From: Flavobacterium sp. CF108
GTDB lineage: Bacteria > Bacteroidota > Bacteroidia > Flavobacteriales > Flavobacteriaceae
Assembly (NCBI RefSeq): GCF_900129795.1
Contig: NZ_FQWW01000006.1
Coordinates: 248,001-312,000, forward strand
Direction: 5' to 3'
Length of the DNA: 64,000 nt
The notes beneath the pieces are model-generated. The model had not been told where the DNA came from. It did not search any database and was given only the letters and a program-made list of their open reading frames with translations. A program made the translations under genes and the position numbers. Positions 9,204-18,027 of this stretch are shown piece after piece (within the stretch, counting starts at the first letter, position 1; each line of letters begins with the position of its first letter).

Positions 9204-10566
9204 TGCTTTTCCTTTTCTTTATTTTATTGTACAATGTTTGCCTCGAAACACCTAGTTGGTTGGCAGCCGCACTTAAATTAGAGTTGTTTTCATTTAAGAC
9301 CCTGTTTATCATTATCTCTTCCATCTCATCCAAAGTATTTGGCTGGTTGTTTGGAGATGCTGAAGATTTATTGATTAACAAAAAGTCATCTGGTTTTAAA
9401 ACATTGCTTTCGCATAAAATTATAGCTCTTTCAATGGTATGCTGTAATTCCCTGACGTTCCCTGGCCAGGAATAAGCCATTAATTTTTCCTGAGCTGCAG
9501 CATCAATTTTCATGTCTGGTCTATCGTATTTAGAAGACATTTTTTTTAAATAAAAATCGGCCAAAAGTAAAATGTCTTTATCACGATCTCGCAATGAAGG
9601 AACTTCAAGATGAATAGTGTTGATTCTATAAAGTAAATCCTCTCTAAAAACACCGGCGGCCACCATTTGATGCAGATTGCAGTTTGTCGCACAGACTAAG
9701 CGAATGTTAACAGGGATAGGCTTATTAGAACCCACTCTAACAATGATTCTATTTTGTAGTACCGAAAGAAGTTTAGCTTGTAATTGAAGTGACAGATTTC
9801 CAATTTCATCTAAAAATAATGTACCTCCATTTGCAGCTTCAAATTTACCAATTCTGTCCTGCTTAGCATCTGTAAAGGCCCCTTTCATATGTCCAAAAAG
9901 TTCACTTTCAAAAAGTGACTCAGAAATAGAACCCATATCTACCGAGATAAATATTTCATTTTTTCGGCTCGAAAGTCTATGCAGTTCCTGAGCAATTACC
10001 TCTTTTCCGGTACCATTTTCACCGGTTATTAAAACACTAACATCAGTCTTTGCTACTTTTTGAGTTAGATGAAGAAGGGATAATAATTCTTTAGAATTAC
10101 CAATAATAGAGCTTTCATTCTGATCATTAATCTCCTTTAAACCTTTTTCATTCGTTTTTGGTTTATTTCTTTCTTTTAAAGATTTTTTTAATAAGTAAAC
10201 TGATTTTATTGTAGATAAAAGTTTATCGTTATTCCAGGGTTTAAGTATAAAGTCAGAAGCCCCGGCCTTCAAAGCATCCACAGCTAAATCGATAGCTCCA
10301 TAAGATGTAATCATTATTACCGAAATGTCCGGAGCCTTCTTTTTTAGCTCTTTTAGCCAAAACAGACCTTCATTTCCGTTATTAACACCAGCTACAAAGT
10401 TCATGTCTAATAAGACAATATCAAAATCAATTAAATTTTTAAAAGATGAAATTTGATTTGGATTAGATAACGTTTCAATGTGCTTGTATTCAAATTGCAA
10501 GAGAATTTCTAAAGCACTCAATACACTTTTGTTATCATCAATTATCAAAATTTTTCCGTCAATCAT
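9196..10566 (-). CDS. Sigma-54-dependent response regulator (NtrC/AtoC family)
   Basis: 456 aa. A receiver domain comes first, with the phospho-acceptor Asp in IVLLDMNFVAG near residue 54. An AAA+ domain follows with Walker A GENGTGKE near 182, the sigma-54 contact loop GAFTDA (a variant of GAFTGA), and VRLVCATN and PSLRDRDKDI regions. A C-terminal Fis-type helix-turn-helix ends in LSAAANQLGVSRQTLYNKI. It is transcribed before the kinase gene and away from the TolC operon. The shared intergenic space holds a -24/-12 promoter for that operon and palindromic GACACT half-sites that could bind this protein, so direct activation of the exporter is the best reading. Confidence 0.93.
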   Translation of the reverse strand: MIDGKILIIDDNKSVLSALEILLQFEYKHIETLSNPNQISSFKNLIDFDIVLLDMNFVAGVNNGNEGLFWLKELKKKAPDISVIMITSYGAIDLAVDALKAGASDFILKPWNNDKLLSTIKSVYLLKKSLKERNKPKTNEKGLKEINDQNESSIIGNSKELLSLLHLTQKVAKTDVSVLITGENGTGKEVIAQELHRLSSRKNEIFISVDMGSISESLFESELFGHMKGAFTDAKQDRIGKFEAANGGTLFLDEIGNLSLQLQAKLLSVLQNRIIVRVGSNKPIPVNIRLVCATNCNLHQMVAAGVFREDLLYRINTIHLEVPSLRDRDKDILLLADFYLKKMSSKYDRPDMKIDAAAQEKLMAYSWPGNVRELQHTIERAIILCESNVLKPDDFLLINKSSASPNNQPNTLDEMEEIMINRVLNENNSNLSAAANQLGVSRQTLYNKIKKRKSNG

Positions 10567-10682
10567 AAAAAAGGCTTATTGAGAAGTTGTTTTTAGGAGG
10601 AAATCAGAACTAAAAAAGTGTGGTTCGTTGTAACAAATATAAAAATAATAAGCGAATTCTGATTTTAATTGTTAAGATATTC

Positions 10683-10710
10683 GACACTGAGTGTAAAAAT
10701 ATTTGACACT
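10683..10710. promoter_or_regulatory. Candidate upstream activator site for the sigma-54 regulator
   Basis: Three copies of a GACACT half-site lie within 28 bp: GACACT at 10683-10688, its inverse AGTGT at 10690-10694, and GACACT again at 10705-10710. The second and third form an imperfect 21-bp palindrome (AGTGT-N11-ACACT). The site is 62-89 bp upstream of the -24 element, a normal distance for an enhancer-binding protein of the NtrC type. Assignment to the neighbouring regulator is an inference. Confidence 0.5.
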
Positions 10711-10771
10711 TTAAAAAAGGTGTTTTTTAAATATTTGTTGTAAGTATTTGATAATTAACTGTGTAGTTTTT

Positions 10772-10787
10772 TGGCACGAGGCTTGGA
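10772..10787 (+). promoter_or_regulatory. Sigma-54 (-24/-12) promoter of the export operon
   Basis: TGGCAC-N5-TTGGA matches the sigma-54 consensus TGGCAC-N5-TTGCW with correct spacing and a single mismatch. It lies 56 bp before the TolC start, placing transcription initiation near 10797. A gene for a sigma-54 activator is divergently transcribed next to it, which supports the call strongly. Confidence 0.8.
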
Positions 10788-10842
10788 TAAACGGTAGCAG
10801 TAGAAAAAGAATAATTTGAATTCCGTTATAAACAACTAATAT

Positions 10843-12198
10843 ATGAATATTAAAAATAATATTAAAACTGCAATTATACTTTTTTTGATTTCAAAATCAG
10901 CAATTGCTCAACAATCCTGGACATTAGATCAATGCATAGACTATGCAGTTGAGCACAATCTTAAATTGAATGAGTACAAGTATAATTTTGAAGCAAATAA
11001 AGAAACTCATAAACAATCTGTAAGGAGTTTATTGCCCGCAATTGAGGGGGTTTTAGGTTATAGTACCCGATATGGACGTTCTATTGACCCTATTAATAAT
11101 AATTATACAACTACAAGTTTTTTTACAAACGAATATACTTTACAGTCTTCTGTTGATTTATTTAAAGGCTTCCAAAAAATAAATACAATTAGATTGACAA
11201 AGTTATTACAAAATGCTGCACAACAGGATTTATTACATGAAAAATATATGCTGGCTTTTAGAGTAATGGCCGCTTTTTATGATATTTATTTTTATCAGGG
11301 GTTAGTAGTTATATCTAAAGAACAATTAGAAATCTCACAAACTAATTATGACCTTGTTAAAAGAAAAATAGATTTAGGCTTAAAGGCTGGTACTGATTTG
11401 TATGAAGCAGAATCTACATTAGTTTCAGATAAATTACTGCTTACTCAACATGAGAACAGCTTAGCAATTGCTCAATTAAAACTTATTCAGGAAATGAATT
11501 TGGGAGATATAAGCAAGATTTCATTAGCAGAACCATCAAATGAATTTGATATGCCGGATAACGATCCTGCTTTAGAAGATTATGAATCAATTTTTAAGAC
11601 GGCAAAGAGTTTTGTTCCGTTGATAAAATCTGAAGAATTTAAAACTCAGGCAGCGATGAAAGATGTTTCGATAGCAAAAGGAGCCTTATATCCAACCTTA
11701 ACATTATTTGGAGCGTATGGTACAGGATATTATGAAACTTCCTTTGATGAAAACGGAAAAACGATTCCATTCAAGAACCAGTTCAGTAATAATGCAGCGC
11801 AGCAGGTTGGTTTTTCATTAAAGATCCCAATTTTTAACGGTTGGTCTGCCCACTCAAATATCAAACAAAAAAAGATAGAATTTGAAAGAGCTAATAATAA
11901 TTTGAACCTACAAAAACAAGAACTCTATAGACTGATTCAGGAATTAGTGCAAAATCAAAAAGCTTTTGAAAAAGAATTTGAGCAAAGCAATCAAAAAATA
12001 GCAACAAGAGAACTTGCATTTAAGATAGAACAGAGAAAATATGAATTAGGGTTAATAAGTGATATAGACCTATATCAGTCAAAAACGCTGTATGCAAACT
12101 CTAAGAATGAAAATTTGCAAGTAAAAATAAAACTAAAAGTCAATAAAAAAACATTGGATTTTTATAAAGGATTATCAATTTTTAACATCAAGAACTAA
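10843..12198 (+). CDS. TolC-family outer-membrane efflux protein
   Basis: 451 aa with an N-terminal signal peptide (hydrophobic stretch ending in SAIAQ, then QSWTLDQCIDYAVEHN). The opening LDQCIDYAVEHNLKL is the usual start of the mature TolC-like repeat, and the long helical segments rich in Gln, Glu and Lys fit the periplasmic tunnel. It forms the outer-membrane channel of a tripartite exporter with the adaptor 5 bp downstream and the ATPase after it. First gene of the sigma-54-driven operon. Its location beside an NRPS suggests export of, or self-protection from, the peptide, but the cargo is not shown by the sequence. Confidence 0.92.
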   Translation: MNIKNNIKTAIILFLISKSAIAQQSWTLDQCIDYAVEHNLKLNEYKYNFEANKETHKQSVRSLLPAIEGVLGYSTRYGRSIDPINNNYTTTSFFTNEYTLQSSVDLFKGFQKINTIRLTKLLQNAAQQDLLHEKYMLAFRVMAAFYDIYFYQGLVVISKEQLEISQTNYDLVKRKIDLGLKAGTDLYEAESTLVSDKLLLTQHENSLAIAQLKLIQEMNLGDISKISLAEPSNEFDMPDNDPALEDYESIFKTAKSFVPLIKSEEFKTQAAMKDVSIAKGALYPTLTLFGAYGTGYYETSFDENGKTIPFKNQFSNNAAQQVGFSLKIPIFNGWSAHSNIKQKKIEFERANNNLNLQKQELYRLIQELVQNQKAFEKEFEQSNQKIATRELAFKIEQRKYELGLISDIDLYQSKTLYANSKNENLQVKIKLKVNKKTLDFYKGLSIFNIKN

Positions 12199-12203
12199 TT
12201 AAT

Positions 12204-13454
12204 ATGGACATTCGAATTGAAAAGAAAAAAGGCCTAAAACTTAAGCATGTGGGCTATGCGGTACTAACAATCGTAGTGATTGCTGTAGTGTTTAAAGTAT
12301 TTTTAAGTGACTCATTAGGCACATATGACATTGAAAAAAATAAATTATCAATCGCTCAGGTTACTCAGGGCAAGTTTGATGATTATATTACGATCAATGG
12401 TAATATTGCCCCAATTTCTACAATCTACCTGGATGCATATGAAGGAGGAAGGGTAAAAGAAAAACTAGTAGAAGAAGGAAATATGGTTAAAAAAGGGGAT
12501 GTAATTTTAAAACTGGAAAACTTAGACTTGTACGAGCAAATTCTAACAAGCGAAAGTAATCTTGCCCTAAAACAAAACGATTTAAGATCTACAAAACTGG
12601 CTTTTGATACAAGACAATTAACGGATCAAAAAGATCTTGTTAATTCTCAATATGATCTTCAAAAGCTTAAAAGAAATTACGAGCAAAATGAAGCTTTATA
12701 CAAAGAAAAACTTATTTCTAAAGAAGAATATTTACTATCTAAAGAAAAGTATAACCTTACCAAAGAACAATATGTTATTAATAAAACACAAGCAGATAGC
12801 GACAGTAAACTAAGAAACACATCGTTTAAGAGTTTAGATGCCGATTTAGTACGTATGAAAAAGATATTAAATATGGTGTATCAACGATTGGATCATTTAA
12901 ATGTAAAGGCTATTGCAGATGGGCAGCTTGGACTTCTTAATGCAGAAGTGGGACAAAATATTAGTCCGGGTGACCGTATAGGGCAAATAAATGTACTAAC
13001 AAACTATAAAATAGAAGCCACAATAGATGAACATTATATTGATCGTGTAAAAAATGATTTATCAGCAAGTTTACAGCGTAACAACACAGAGTATCCTTTA
13101 AGAATACAAAAAGTTTATCCGGAAGTTCGTGACGGAAAATTTAAAGTTGATCTTGTTTTTGTTGGTGGCAAACCAGAAAATATAAGAACCGGTCAAAGTT
13201 ATAATATTAAATTACAGCTGGGAGAATCTAAAAAAGGGATTTTGTTACCAAAAGGCAGTTTTTTTAACAGTACAGGCGGGCAATGGGTTTTTGTTGTAGA
13301 TAATAAGACAGAACAGGCGTTAAAAAGACCAATTAGAATTGGAAGACAAAATTCAAAATATTATGAAATTTTAGAAGGTCTTAATGGTGGAGAAAATGTT
13401 ATAATTTCTGGTTACGAAGGATTTAAGGAAGTTGACAAAATAATATTAAATTAG
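12204..13454 (+). CDS. HlyD/MacA-type periplasmic adaptor protein
   Basis: 416 aa. One N-terminal membrane segment (near residues 17-33) is followed by a biotinyl-lipoyl-like half (ITINGNIAPISTIYLDAYEGG ... VKKGDVILKLEN), a long alpha-helical hairpin rich in Lys and Glu (about residues 110-220), the second lipoyl half (ADGQLGLLNAEVGQ) and a beta-barrel region with GQSYNIKLQLG. This is the architecture of membrane-fusion proteins that join an inner-membrane pump to TolC. It sits 5 bp after the TolC gene and 55 bp before the ATPase gene. Confidence 0.9.
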   Translation: MDIRIEKKKGLKLKHVGYAVLTIVVIAVVFKVFLSDSLGTYDIEKNKLSIAQVTQGKFDDYITINGNIAPISTIYLDAYEGGRVKEKLVEEGNMVKKGDVILKLENLDLYEQILTSESNLALKQNDLRSTKLAFDTRQLTDQKDLVNSQYDLQKLKRNYEQNEALYKEKLISKEEYLLSKEKYNLTKEQYVINKTQADSDSKLRNTSFKSLDADLVRMKKILNMVYQRLDHLNVKAIADGQLGLLNAEVGQNISPGDRIGQINVLTNYKIEATIDEHYIDRVKNDLSASLQRNNTEYPLRIQKVYPEVRDGKFKVDLVFVGGKPENIRTGQSYNIKLQLGESKKGILLPKGSFFNSTGGQWVFVVDNKTEQALKRPIRIGRQNSKYYEILEGLNGGENVIISGYEGFKEVDKIILN

Positions 13455-13509
13455 CAAACAATACATTAACAAGATAAATTGCATACAAATACTTAAAAAA
13501 TATAGAAAG

Positions 13510-14223
13510 ATGATAAAAATTAAAAATTTAAAAAAGAGTTTTAGAACAGAAGATATTGAAACTCTAGCGTTGAATGATATCAATTTGAATGTAGCAGAGG
13601 GAGAATTTCTTGCTATTATGGGACCGTCAGGCTGTGGAAAATCAACATTGTTAAATATTGTAGGTATGCTGGATAATCCTTCAGAAGGAAGCTATAAATT
13701 TAATGATATTGAAGTAGCAGGTTTTAAAGAGCAAGAACTTACCACTTTACGAAAAGGAAACTTAGGTTTTGTATTTCAAAGTTTTAATCTAATTGAAGAA
13801 TTAACGGTTTTTGAGAACGTAGAATTACCCTTAATGTATCTTAATATAAGTAAAAGTGAGCGAAAAGCAAGAGTATTAGAAGTTCTTAAAAGAATGAAAA
13901 TTGCTCACAGAGAAAGCCATTTTCCAAAACAATTATCAGGAGGACAGCAGCAGCGTGTAGCTATATCAAGAGCTGTAATAACAAGACCTAAATTAATTTT
14001 AGCAGATGAGCCTACAGGTAACCTGGATTCTAAAAATGGAATTGAAGTGATGAATTTGTTAACGGAATTAAATAAGGAAGGTGCTACTATTGTAATGGTA
14101 ACCCACTCAGATAGAGATTCTCATTATGCACACAGGGTAATTAACCTATTTGATGGACAAATAATGAGCGAAGTAAAAGCATCTCCGTTAGCAGCAGCGG
14201 CTGTGGCTCAAAGTTTAGTATAA
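13510..14223 (+). CDS. ABC transporter ATP-binding protein (MacB/LolD type)
   Basis: 237 aa. Walker A GPSGCGKST at residues 38-46, Q-loop near FQSFN (89-93), signature LSGGQQQR at 142-149, Walker B LILADE at 162-167, and the H-loop in VMVTHSD. The family pairs with FtsX-like permeases for lipoprotein release or MacB-type export. It is the last gene of the operon. The permease expected after it is absent: a terminator follows within 80 bp, then an unrelated convergent gene. The C-terminus ends in an Ala-rich tail (SPLAAAAVAQSLV). The permease may lie upstream of the window or elsewhere. Confidence 0.93.
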   Translation: MIKIKNLKKSFRTEDIETLALNDINLNVAEGEFLAIMGPSGCGKSTLLNIVGMLDNPSEGSYKFNDIEVAGFKEQELTTLRKGNLGFVFQSFNLIEELTVFENVELPLMYLNISKSERKARVLEVLKRMKIAHRESHFPKQLSGGQQQRVAISRAVITRPKLILADEPTGNLDSKNGIEVMNLLTELNKEGATIVMVTHSDRDSHYAHRVINLFDGQIMSEVKASPLAAAAVAQSLV

Positions 14224-14291
14224 AAAAAGTACTGCATCAAGTGAAAGCAAAGAATGCTGCGCAATAAAAATTTTTAAATAATTGAGTGATA

Positions 14292-14321
14292 AAAAAAACC
14301 TGCAGATCTGCAGGTTTTTTT
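14292..14321. terminator. Bidirectional intrinsic terminator
   Basis: A perfect 16-bp palindrome CCTGCAGATCTGCAGG (14299-14314) has an A-run before it and a T-run after it, so it works in both directions. It separates the convergent ABC ATPase and amidohydrolase genes. Confidence 0.85.
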
Positions 14322-14347
14322 ATCTAATCTAGAAAATTATATTTTGA

Positions 14348-15868
14348 TTAATTTAAAAACTCATCAATTTTTATACTCCTGTTTTCATTATTTGCATTTT
14401 CTATAGCTTTCAAAATACTTGTGATTTGATTTTTATTCATCATATATTTTCCAAAGAAAACACTTTCTATAGTTTTTGTATTTTTAATATCTTCTAATGG
14501 ATTTTTTGAAAGAAGTATTAAATCTGAATTATATCCTGTTTTTATTTTTCCTGTTTTGCTTTTTAGCCAATTGCTAGGTTCAACAGTTGCAGAATAAAGG
14601 ACTTGTGAGTTTGTCATTCCTGCCTTAGCTAAAGATTGCAGCTCATTATGAAGCGAAAAACCCGGAACAATAGTAGCAACGTTTGCATCTGTCCCCGCCA
14701 TAATTGTAACATTATTGTCAATTAACGCTTTTGTCATAATATGGATGGCTTCAACATACGTATTCCAGAAAGTTAACGATGATTTTAATGCTTCAGGATT
14801 ATCTTCGCCGTCATATTCGTATCCATTTTTACCAGGTAACCAGCCTAACTTATATATTGGACTGCCTTCAATAATTTTAGGATTAGCGTATTTTAATTCT
14901 ATTTCTCTGAGTCTGGATTTTAAGTCGAATCTCTGTTGTGGAAAACTTTCAACTAACGAAATAGTTGAGGTTACACAAATATTATTTTCCTTTAATTTTT
15001 TGGCTATTAGCTTTGAATGTATTTTTAAGAAATTAATATATTCTTTTGGATTTTTAGAAATTGATTTTCCAAAATCATCCATATTTTTGATAGTTAATTC
15101 TTCGATGTGAGCAACCTCTTTTTGACCTGAATGATACAAGGTGTCTAAATTTACCAAAGGAATATGTCCAATAACTGGAAGATTATTTTCTTTAGAAATC
15201 TCAATTGTCGTTTTATATATTTCGGGATTAACAAAACCGTACATTTTAACGGCATCGTATCCTTGTTCTTTTATCTTTTTAATTTCTTTTTGGGCATCCT
15301 CTTTAGTTGAATAATTTATAGCCTGTCTTGTCCAGCTAAAATAATAACCACTTAATCCACTTTCGCTATATATTGGAGGAGATGCAATAAACATTCTGGG
15401 GCCAATACCATTTTTCTTTATTGCTTTTCTCCATTTTAAAGTTACAGGTCTCCCAGCCATTTCTCTAATATAAGTGATACCATTAGCTAAATATAGAAAT
15501 AGATCGTTTTGGCTTTCTTTTAAGTGAACGTGTGAATCTATAAGGCCAGGAATTAAAAATTTATTTGTTCCATCTATTATAATAGCTGTGCTGTCCAAAG
15601 GTTGATTTTTTCCCAAGCTGACTATCTTTCCATTTTCAATGACTATTGTCTGGTTTTTAATAAAAGAAGTACAATCTTCTGAAAGTATATTGACATTTTT
15701 TATTTGAATTGTTTTGGAAGGCTTTACAAAAGAAGAAATGGGAATCACTTTAGTTGATTTACCCAAAACTTTATTTAATTCATTATCTGACCAGATAAAA
15801 ACGCAGATAATAATGACTAACAATATCATAATGGCATATATGAACCTCCTGAACCATAGTTTTTTCAT
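14348..15868 (-). CDS. Membrane-anchored amidohydrolase (imidazolonepropionase-like)
   Basis: 506 aa. An N-terminal membrane anchor (residues about 9-27, IMILLVIIICVFIW) precedes a metal-dependent amidohydrolase domain. The metal site HxH is seen in GLIDSHVHL near residue 113, a Lys in AVKMYGF, a His in VIGHIPL and AHIEE, and the late Asp in MAGTDANV. This class hydrolyses amide or C-N bonds in cyclic or peptide-like substrates (prolidase and imidazolonase relatives). It converges on the export operon and has its own upstream region. Whether it acts on the NRPS product is unknown; I see no evidence that it belongs to that pathway. Confidence 0.85.
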   Translation of the reverse strand: MKKLWFRRFIYAIMILLVIIICVFIWSDNELNKVLGKSTKVIPISSFVKPSKTIQIKNVNILSEDCTSFIKNQTIVIENGKIVSLGKNQPLDSTAIIIDGTNKFLIPGLIDSHVHLKESQNDLFLYLANGITYIREMAGRPVTLKWRKAIKKNGIGPRMFIASPPIYSESGLSGYYFSWTRQAINYSTKEDAQKEIKKIKEQGYDAVKMYGFVNPEIYKTTIEISKENNLPVIGHIPLVNLDTLYHSGQKEVAHIEELTIKNMDDFGKSISKNPKEYINFLKIHSKLIAKKLKENNICVTSTISLVESFPQQRFDLKSRLREIELKYANPKIIEGSPIYKLGWLPGKNGYEYDGEDNPEALKSSLTFWNTYVEAIHIMTKALIDNNVTIMAGTDANVATIVPGFSLHNELQSLAKAGMTNSQVLYSATVEPSNWLKSKTGKIKTGYNSDLILLSKNPLEDIKNTKTIESVFFGKYMMNKNQITSILKAIENANNENRSIKIDEFLN

Positions 15869-16134
15869 GAATTAATTATTTGGATTTAAATGTAAATATA
15901 CATATAAATAGGGCGTTAATTTAAGGTATAAACGTTTGCTATGCGAGTTTATTCTGTACATAAATAAAAAGATGGAGGGCTATAGTAGATAATTTACCAG
16001 AAGAGTAAAAAAAGTAATGCTCAGTAATGTAAGATATGTAAAACTTGGTGAAACGTATCAGTTCAAATAGAATAACTAATGGGTAAATTTATAGAAGATG
16101 TACTTTTGAAGATATGGATAATAAAAGAAAAAAG
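15869..16134. other. Intergenic stretch without a gene
   Basis: Upstream region of the amidohydrolase. No ORF of useful length, RNA gene or repeat is visible apart from the terminator and tRNA-like element that follow, which are listed separately. Confidence 0.5.
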
Positions 16135-16158
16135 CCTTTAAACAGTAATGTTTAAAGG
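16135..16158 (-). terminator. Terminator following the tRNA-like element at 16194
   Basis: CCTTTAAAC (16135-16143) pairs perfectly with GTTTAAAGG (16150-16158) around a 6-nt loop. Read on the minus strand it is followed by a T-run (CTTTTTT), as expected for a terminator of a transcript covering 16288-16194. Confidence 0.7.
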
Positions 16159-16193
16159 TTTTGATTTTTAAAGTTTCTTTTGAAACTTCTACT

Positions 16194-16288
16194 GGTGGAG
16201 AAAGAGGGATTTGAACTATTTAGTCTCAGCCCGCTTTTTATACTGCATCTTCCGATATATTCTAACTGGTGCGCCACAATTCTGCCAT
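16194..16288 (-). pseudogene. Degenerate tRNA-like element A
   Basis: On the minus strand the element starts TGGCAGAATTGTGGCGCACC and ends in a tRNA-Ser-like 3' end (TTCAAATCCCTCTTTCTCC). The T-arm 5' half no longer pairs with CCCTC and the acceptor ends (GGCAGAA/TTTCTCC) pair poorly, so it should not be a working tRNA. It matches element B (27154-27245) over its whole length at roughly 75-80% by eye, and like B it is followed by a terminator hairpin on the same strand. It could be an attachment-site remnant or a transcribed tRNA-like RNA. Confidence 0.55.
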
Positions 16289-16333
16289 AAAAGTATATAT
16301 AGCCAATAGATACAATTTTAGATTTTTTTAATT

Positions 16334-16936
16334 TTATAAATTCTTTAAATTTAATAAATCTAAAACCTTTGGTGAAACTTTCAAATCAGATCGGAACTTT
16401 AAAACACCCTTTATGAAATGTCTTTTTAATTCTTTTCCATTACGTATTGAAAATGGAGTATTGAATATAATGGCTTTATAAATTATTATGTTCCTAGAGT
16501 TGTCGAAATAATATACACAAATATCATAGCCCGCATCTTCTCCCTCTGATAAAACTACATCATAATTTTTCAGATCAGGATTTGGATATAAAGACTCAAA
16601 AGTTAGGGATTCAATAATTATTTCATCTTTACAATGGTGTAAACCATTTTGATCAACTATTACTTTGGTAATTTTGTTTTCTCTGGTAACGATTGTATCC
16701 TTTAATACCGAATATACCAAAAGAGATAAAAGAATAACCGATAGTATTCCAGAAGAAATTTTAAATTGAACAGATAGTTTTTCAGATTCAATAATAATTA
16801 TTTCTAAAGTAATTATTCCTAAAATTGCACTCACAAAAATAAATGCTCCTACAGTCTTTGTTATAAGAGTTATTTTCTTTGACTTTAATGATTCCATTTT
16901 TGAAAATTCATTATTCTGAAAATCCATTTTTTGCAA
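16334..16936 (-). CDS. Hypothetical protein with two membrane segments
   Basis: 200 aa, not recognised. The N-terminal half has two hydrophobic helices (about residues 27-50 and 58-78) joined by a short charged loop. The remaining 120 residues are soluble, with an acidic stretch (LSEGEDAGYDICVYYFDN) and a basic C-terminus. It could resemble small PH-like membrane proteins, but no motif proves this. It stands alone between the tRNA-like element A and a recombinase relic, in a region with other acquired genes. Confidence 0.65.
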   Translation of the reverse strand: MQKMDFQNNEFSKMESLKSKKITLITKTVGAFIFVSAILGIITLEIIIIESEKLSVQFKISSGILSVILLSLLVYSVLKDTIVTRENKITKVIVDQNGLHHCKDEIIIESLTFESLYPNPDLKNYDVVLSEGEDAGYDICVYYFDNSRNIIIYKAIIFNTPFSIRNGKELKRHFIKGVLKFRSDLKVSPKVLDLLNLKNL

Positions 16937-16953
16937 GAAGTTAGAGGTTAAAT

Positions 16954-17024
16954 ATTACAGTTGTTGGAGCAAACTTAAAAGATAAATTTATTAGTAAGTT
17001 TTTTGGTGCTGCTGCGGAATTTGA
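16954..17024 (+). pseudogene. Relic of a serine recombinase (resolvase/invertase)
   Basis: In one frame the sequence reads ...KDKFISKFFGAAAEFERDHV. The FGAxAEFER segment matches the highly conserved linker helix at the end of the catalytic domain of serine resolvases (usually FGALAEFERDLI). Stops lie before it and the homology fades after it, so only about 25 residues survive. It is a scar of a former mobile element between the 200-aa gene and the ANT(6)-like gene. The fragment is short, so confidence is limited. Confidence 0.45.
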
Positions 17025-17083
17025 AAGGGATCATGTCCCGCCCAGTCTCTGCAATTGTAAAAAAATAGATAAATTGACCATTC

Positions 17084-17947
17084 TTATGATTTGTTTTTCG
17101 TCTGGATTAAATATTTTCGAATGTCTTTTTCTAACTTTTCAGGATATTCGTAGTTTAATTTTTTTGACAATTTAGTTCCGACTTCCGAAACTAGGTCAGC
17201 CATTGAAAATAAAGCATTCCAGTTATCGTCTATATTACTTCCAGAAAATGTTTGCTCTGTTTTTAACCACATCTCTGGGTTTAGATACTTTTTAAACAGT
17301 CTCCCATATTTGTTAGTTGTAATGGCCCAATTGTGTTCACTTGCAATATGCCATTCAATTAAAGGAATTAAATAGTCGGTTCGGATATTTGTTTCCGACA
17401 TAAATTTTGCATAAAATATTTCATCCCTTGCAAGGCATTTGGCTACGTAAGTCGTATCCCACCAAAAGTCATTAAGAATACTTTGAAATTCTTCTTTTGA
17501 AGGTTTTATGATAATGGAAACTTGAAAAGCTGGTTGTTGCATTTCCTGTGTTATCTTGTCTTTGTCAACGATAACTTTATAGCCAATATCCCAGTCTTCA
17601 GGCAATTCTTTTAGTTTTATTTCTTCTAAAAATTTGTCTTTACTAAATAGCTTAAAATCAACTTTTACATTGTCATCATACAAAACCATTTTCATTGCGT
17701 GTTTATGCTCGAAATAGTTTTCGTCTTCTTCAATCATCGCAATTGGATTTCCAAAGATATGAATCCAGCTATTACTAGATATGTAGTCGGAATTATTCGC
17801 GAAAACAAATTCAATATCTAAATCACTAAAATCATCAACAGGTGCTAATGGATTTACAAGTGAACTTGTAAGCAGCACCGCTCTTACATCTTTGTTGTTT
17901 TCTGCCCAATTAATGATGGCATTTAACTTATCATCTCTGACTATCAT
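17084..17947 (-). CDS. Aminoglycoside 6-adenylyltransferase-like protein (ANT(6)/AadE family)
   Basis: 287 aa, the size of streptomycin 6-adenylyltransferases. The nucleotidyltransferase active site is seen at the N-terminus as LTSSLVNPLAPVDDFSDLDIEF (about residues 25-46), where the family has a GSRAN...D.DI pattern, with the two metal-binding Asp residues in DLDIEF. GNPIAMIEEDENYFE and VDFKLF also match family positions. GS is replaced by TS in the nucleotide loop, so activity on streptomycin is not certain. It lies next to a recombinase relic and stands alone, which fits acquisition on a mobile element. Confidence 0.8.
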   Translation of the reverse strand: MIVRDDKLNAIINWAENNKDVRAVLLTSSLVNPLAPVDDFSDLDIEFVFANNSDYISSNSWIHIFGNPIAMIEEDENYFEHKHAMKMVLYDDNVKVDFKLFSKDKFLEEIKLKELPEDWDIGYKVIVDKDKITQEMQQPAFQVSIIIKPSKEEFQSILNDFWWDTTYVAKCLARDEIFYAKFMSETNIRTDYLIPLIEWHIASEHNWAITTNKYGRLFKKYLNPEMWLKTEQTFSGSNIDDNWNALFSMADLVSEVGTKLSKKLNYEYPEKLEKDIRKYLIQTKNKS

Positions 17948-18027
17948 TTTTTATAAGTTCGATTTTTTACTGTGCGATCTAACAGATTAGATTTTTGTGA
18001 TGTGGCGGCAATAGTATTCCGTCTACT

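Noticed and set aside
14348..15868. Amidohydrolase as part of the NRPS cluster
   Set aside because: It is convergent, separated by a bidirectional terminator, and has no cluster-specific feature.
16194..16288. Real tRNA gene
   Set aside because: The T-stem and acceptor stem do not pair and no sensible anticodon loop forms; the same holds for 27154-27245.
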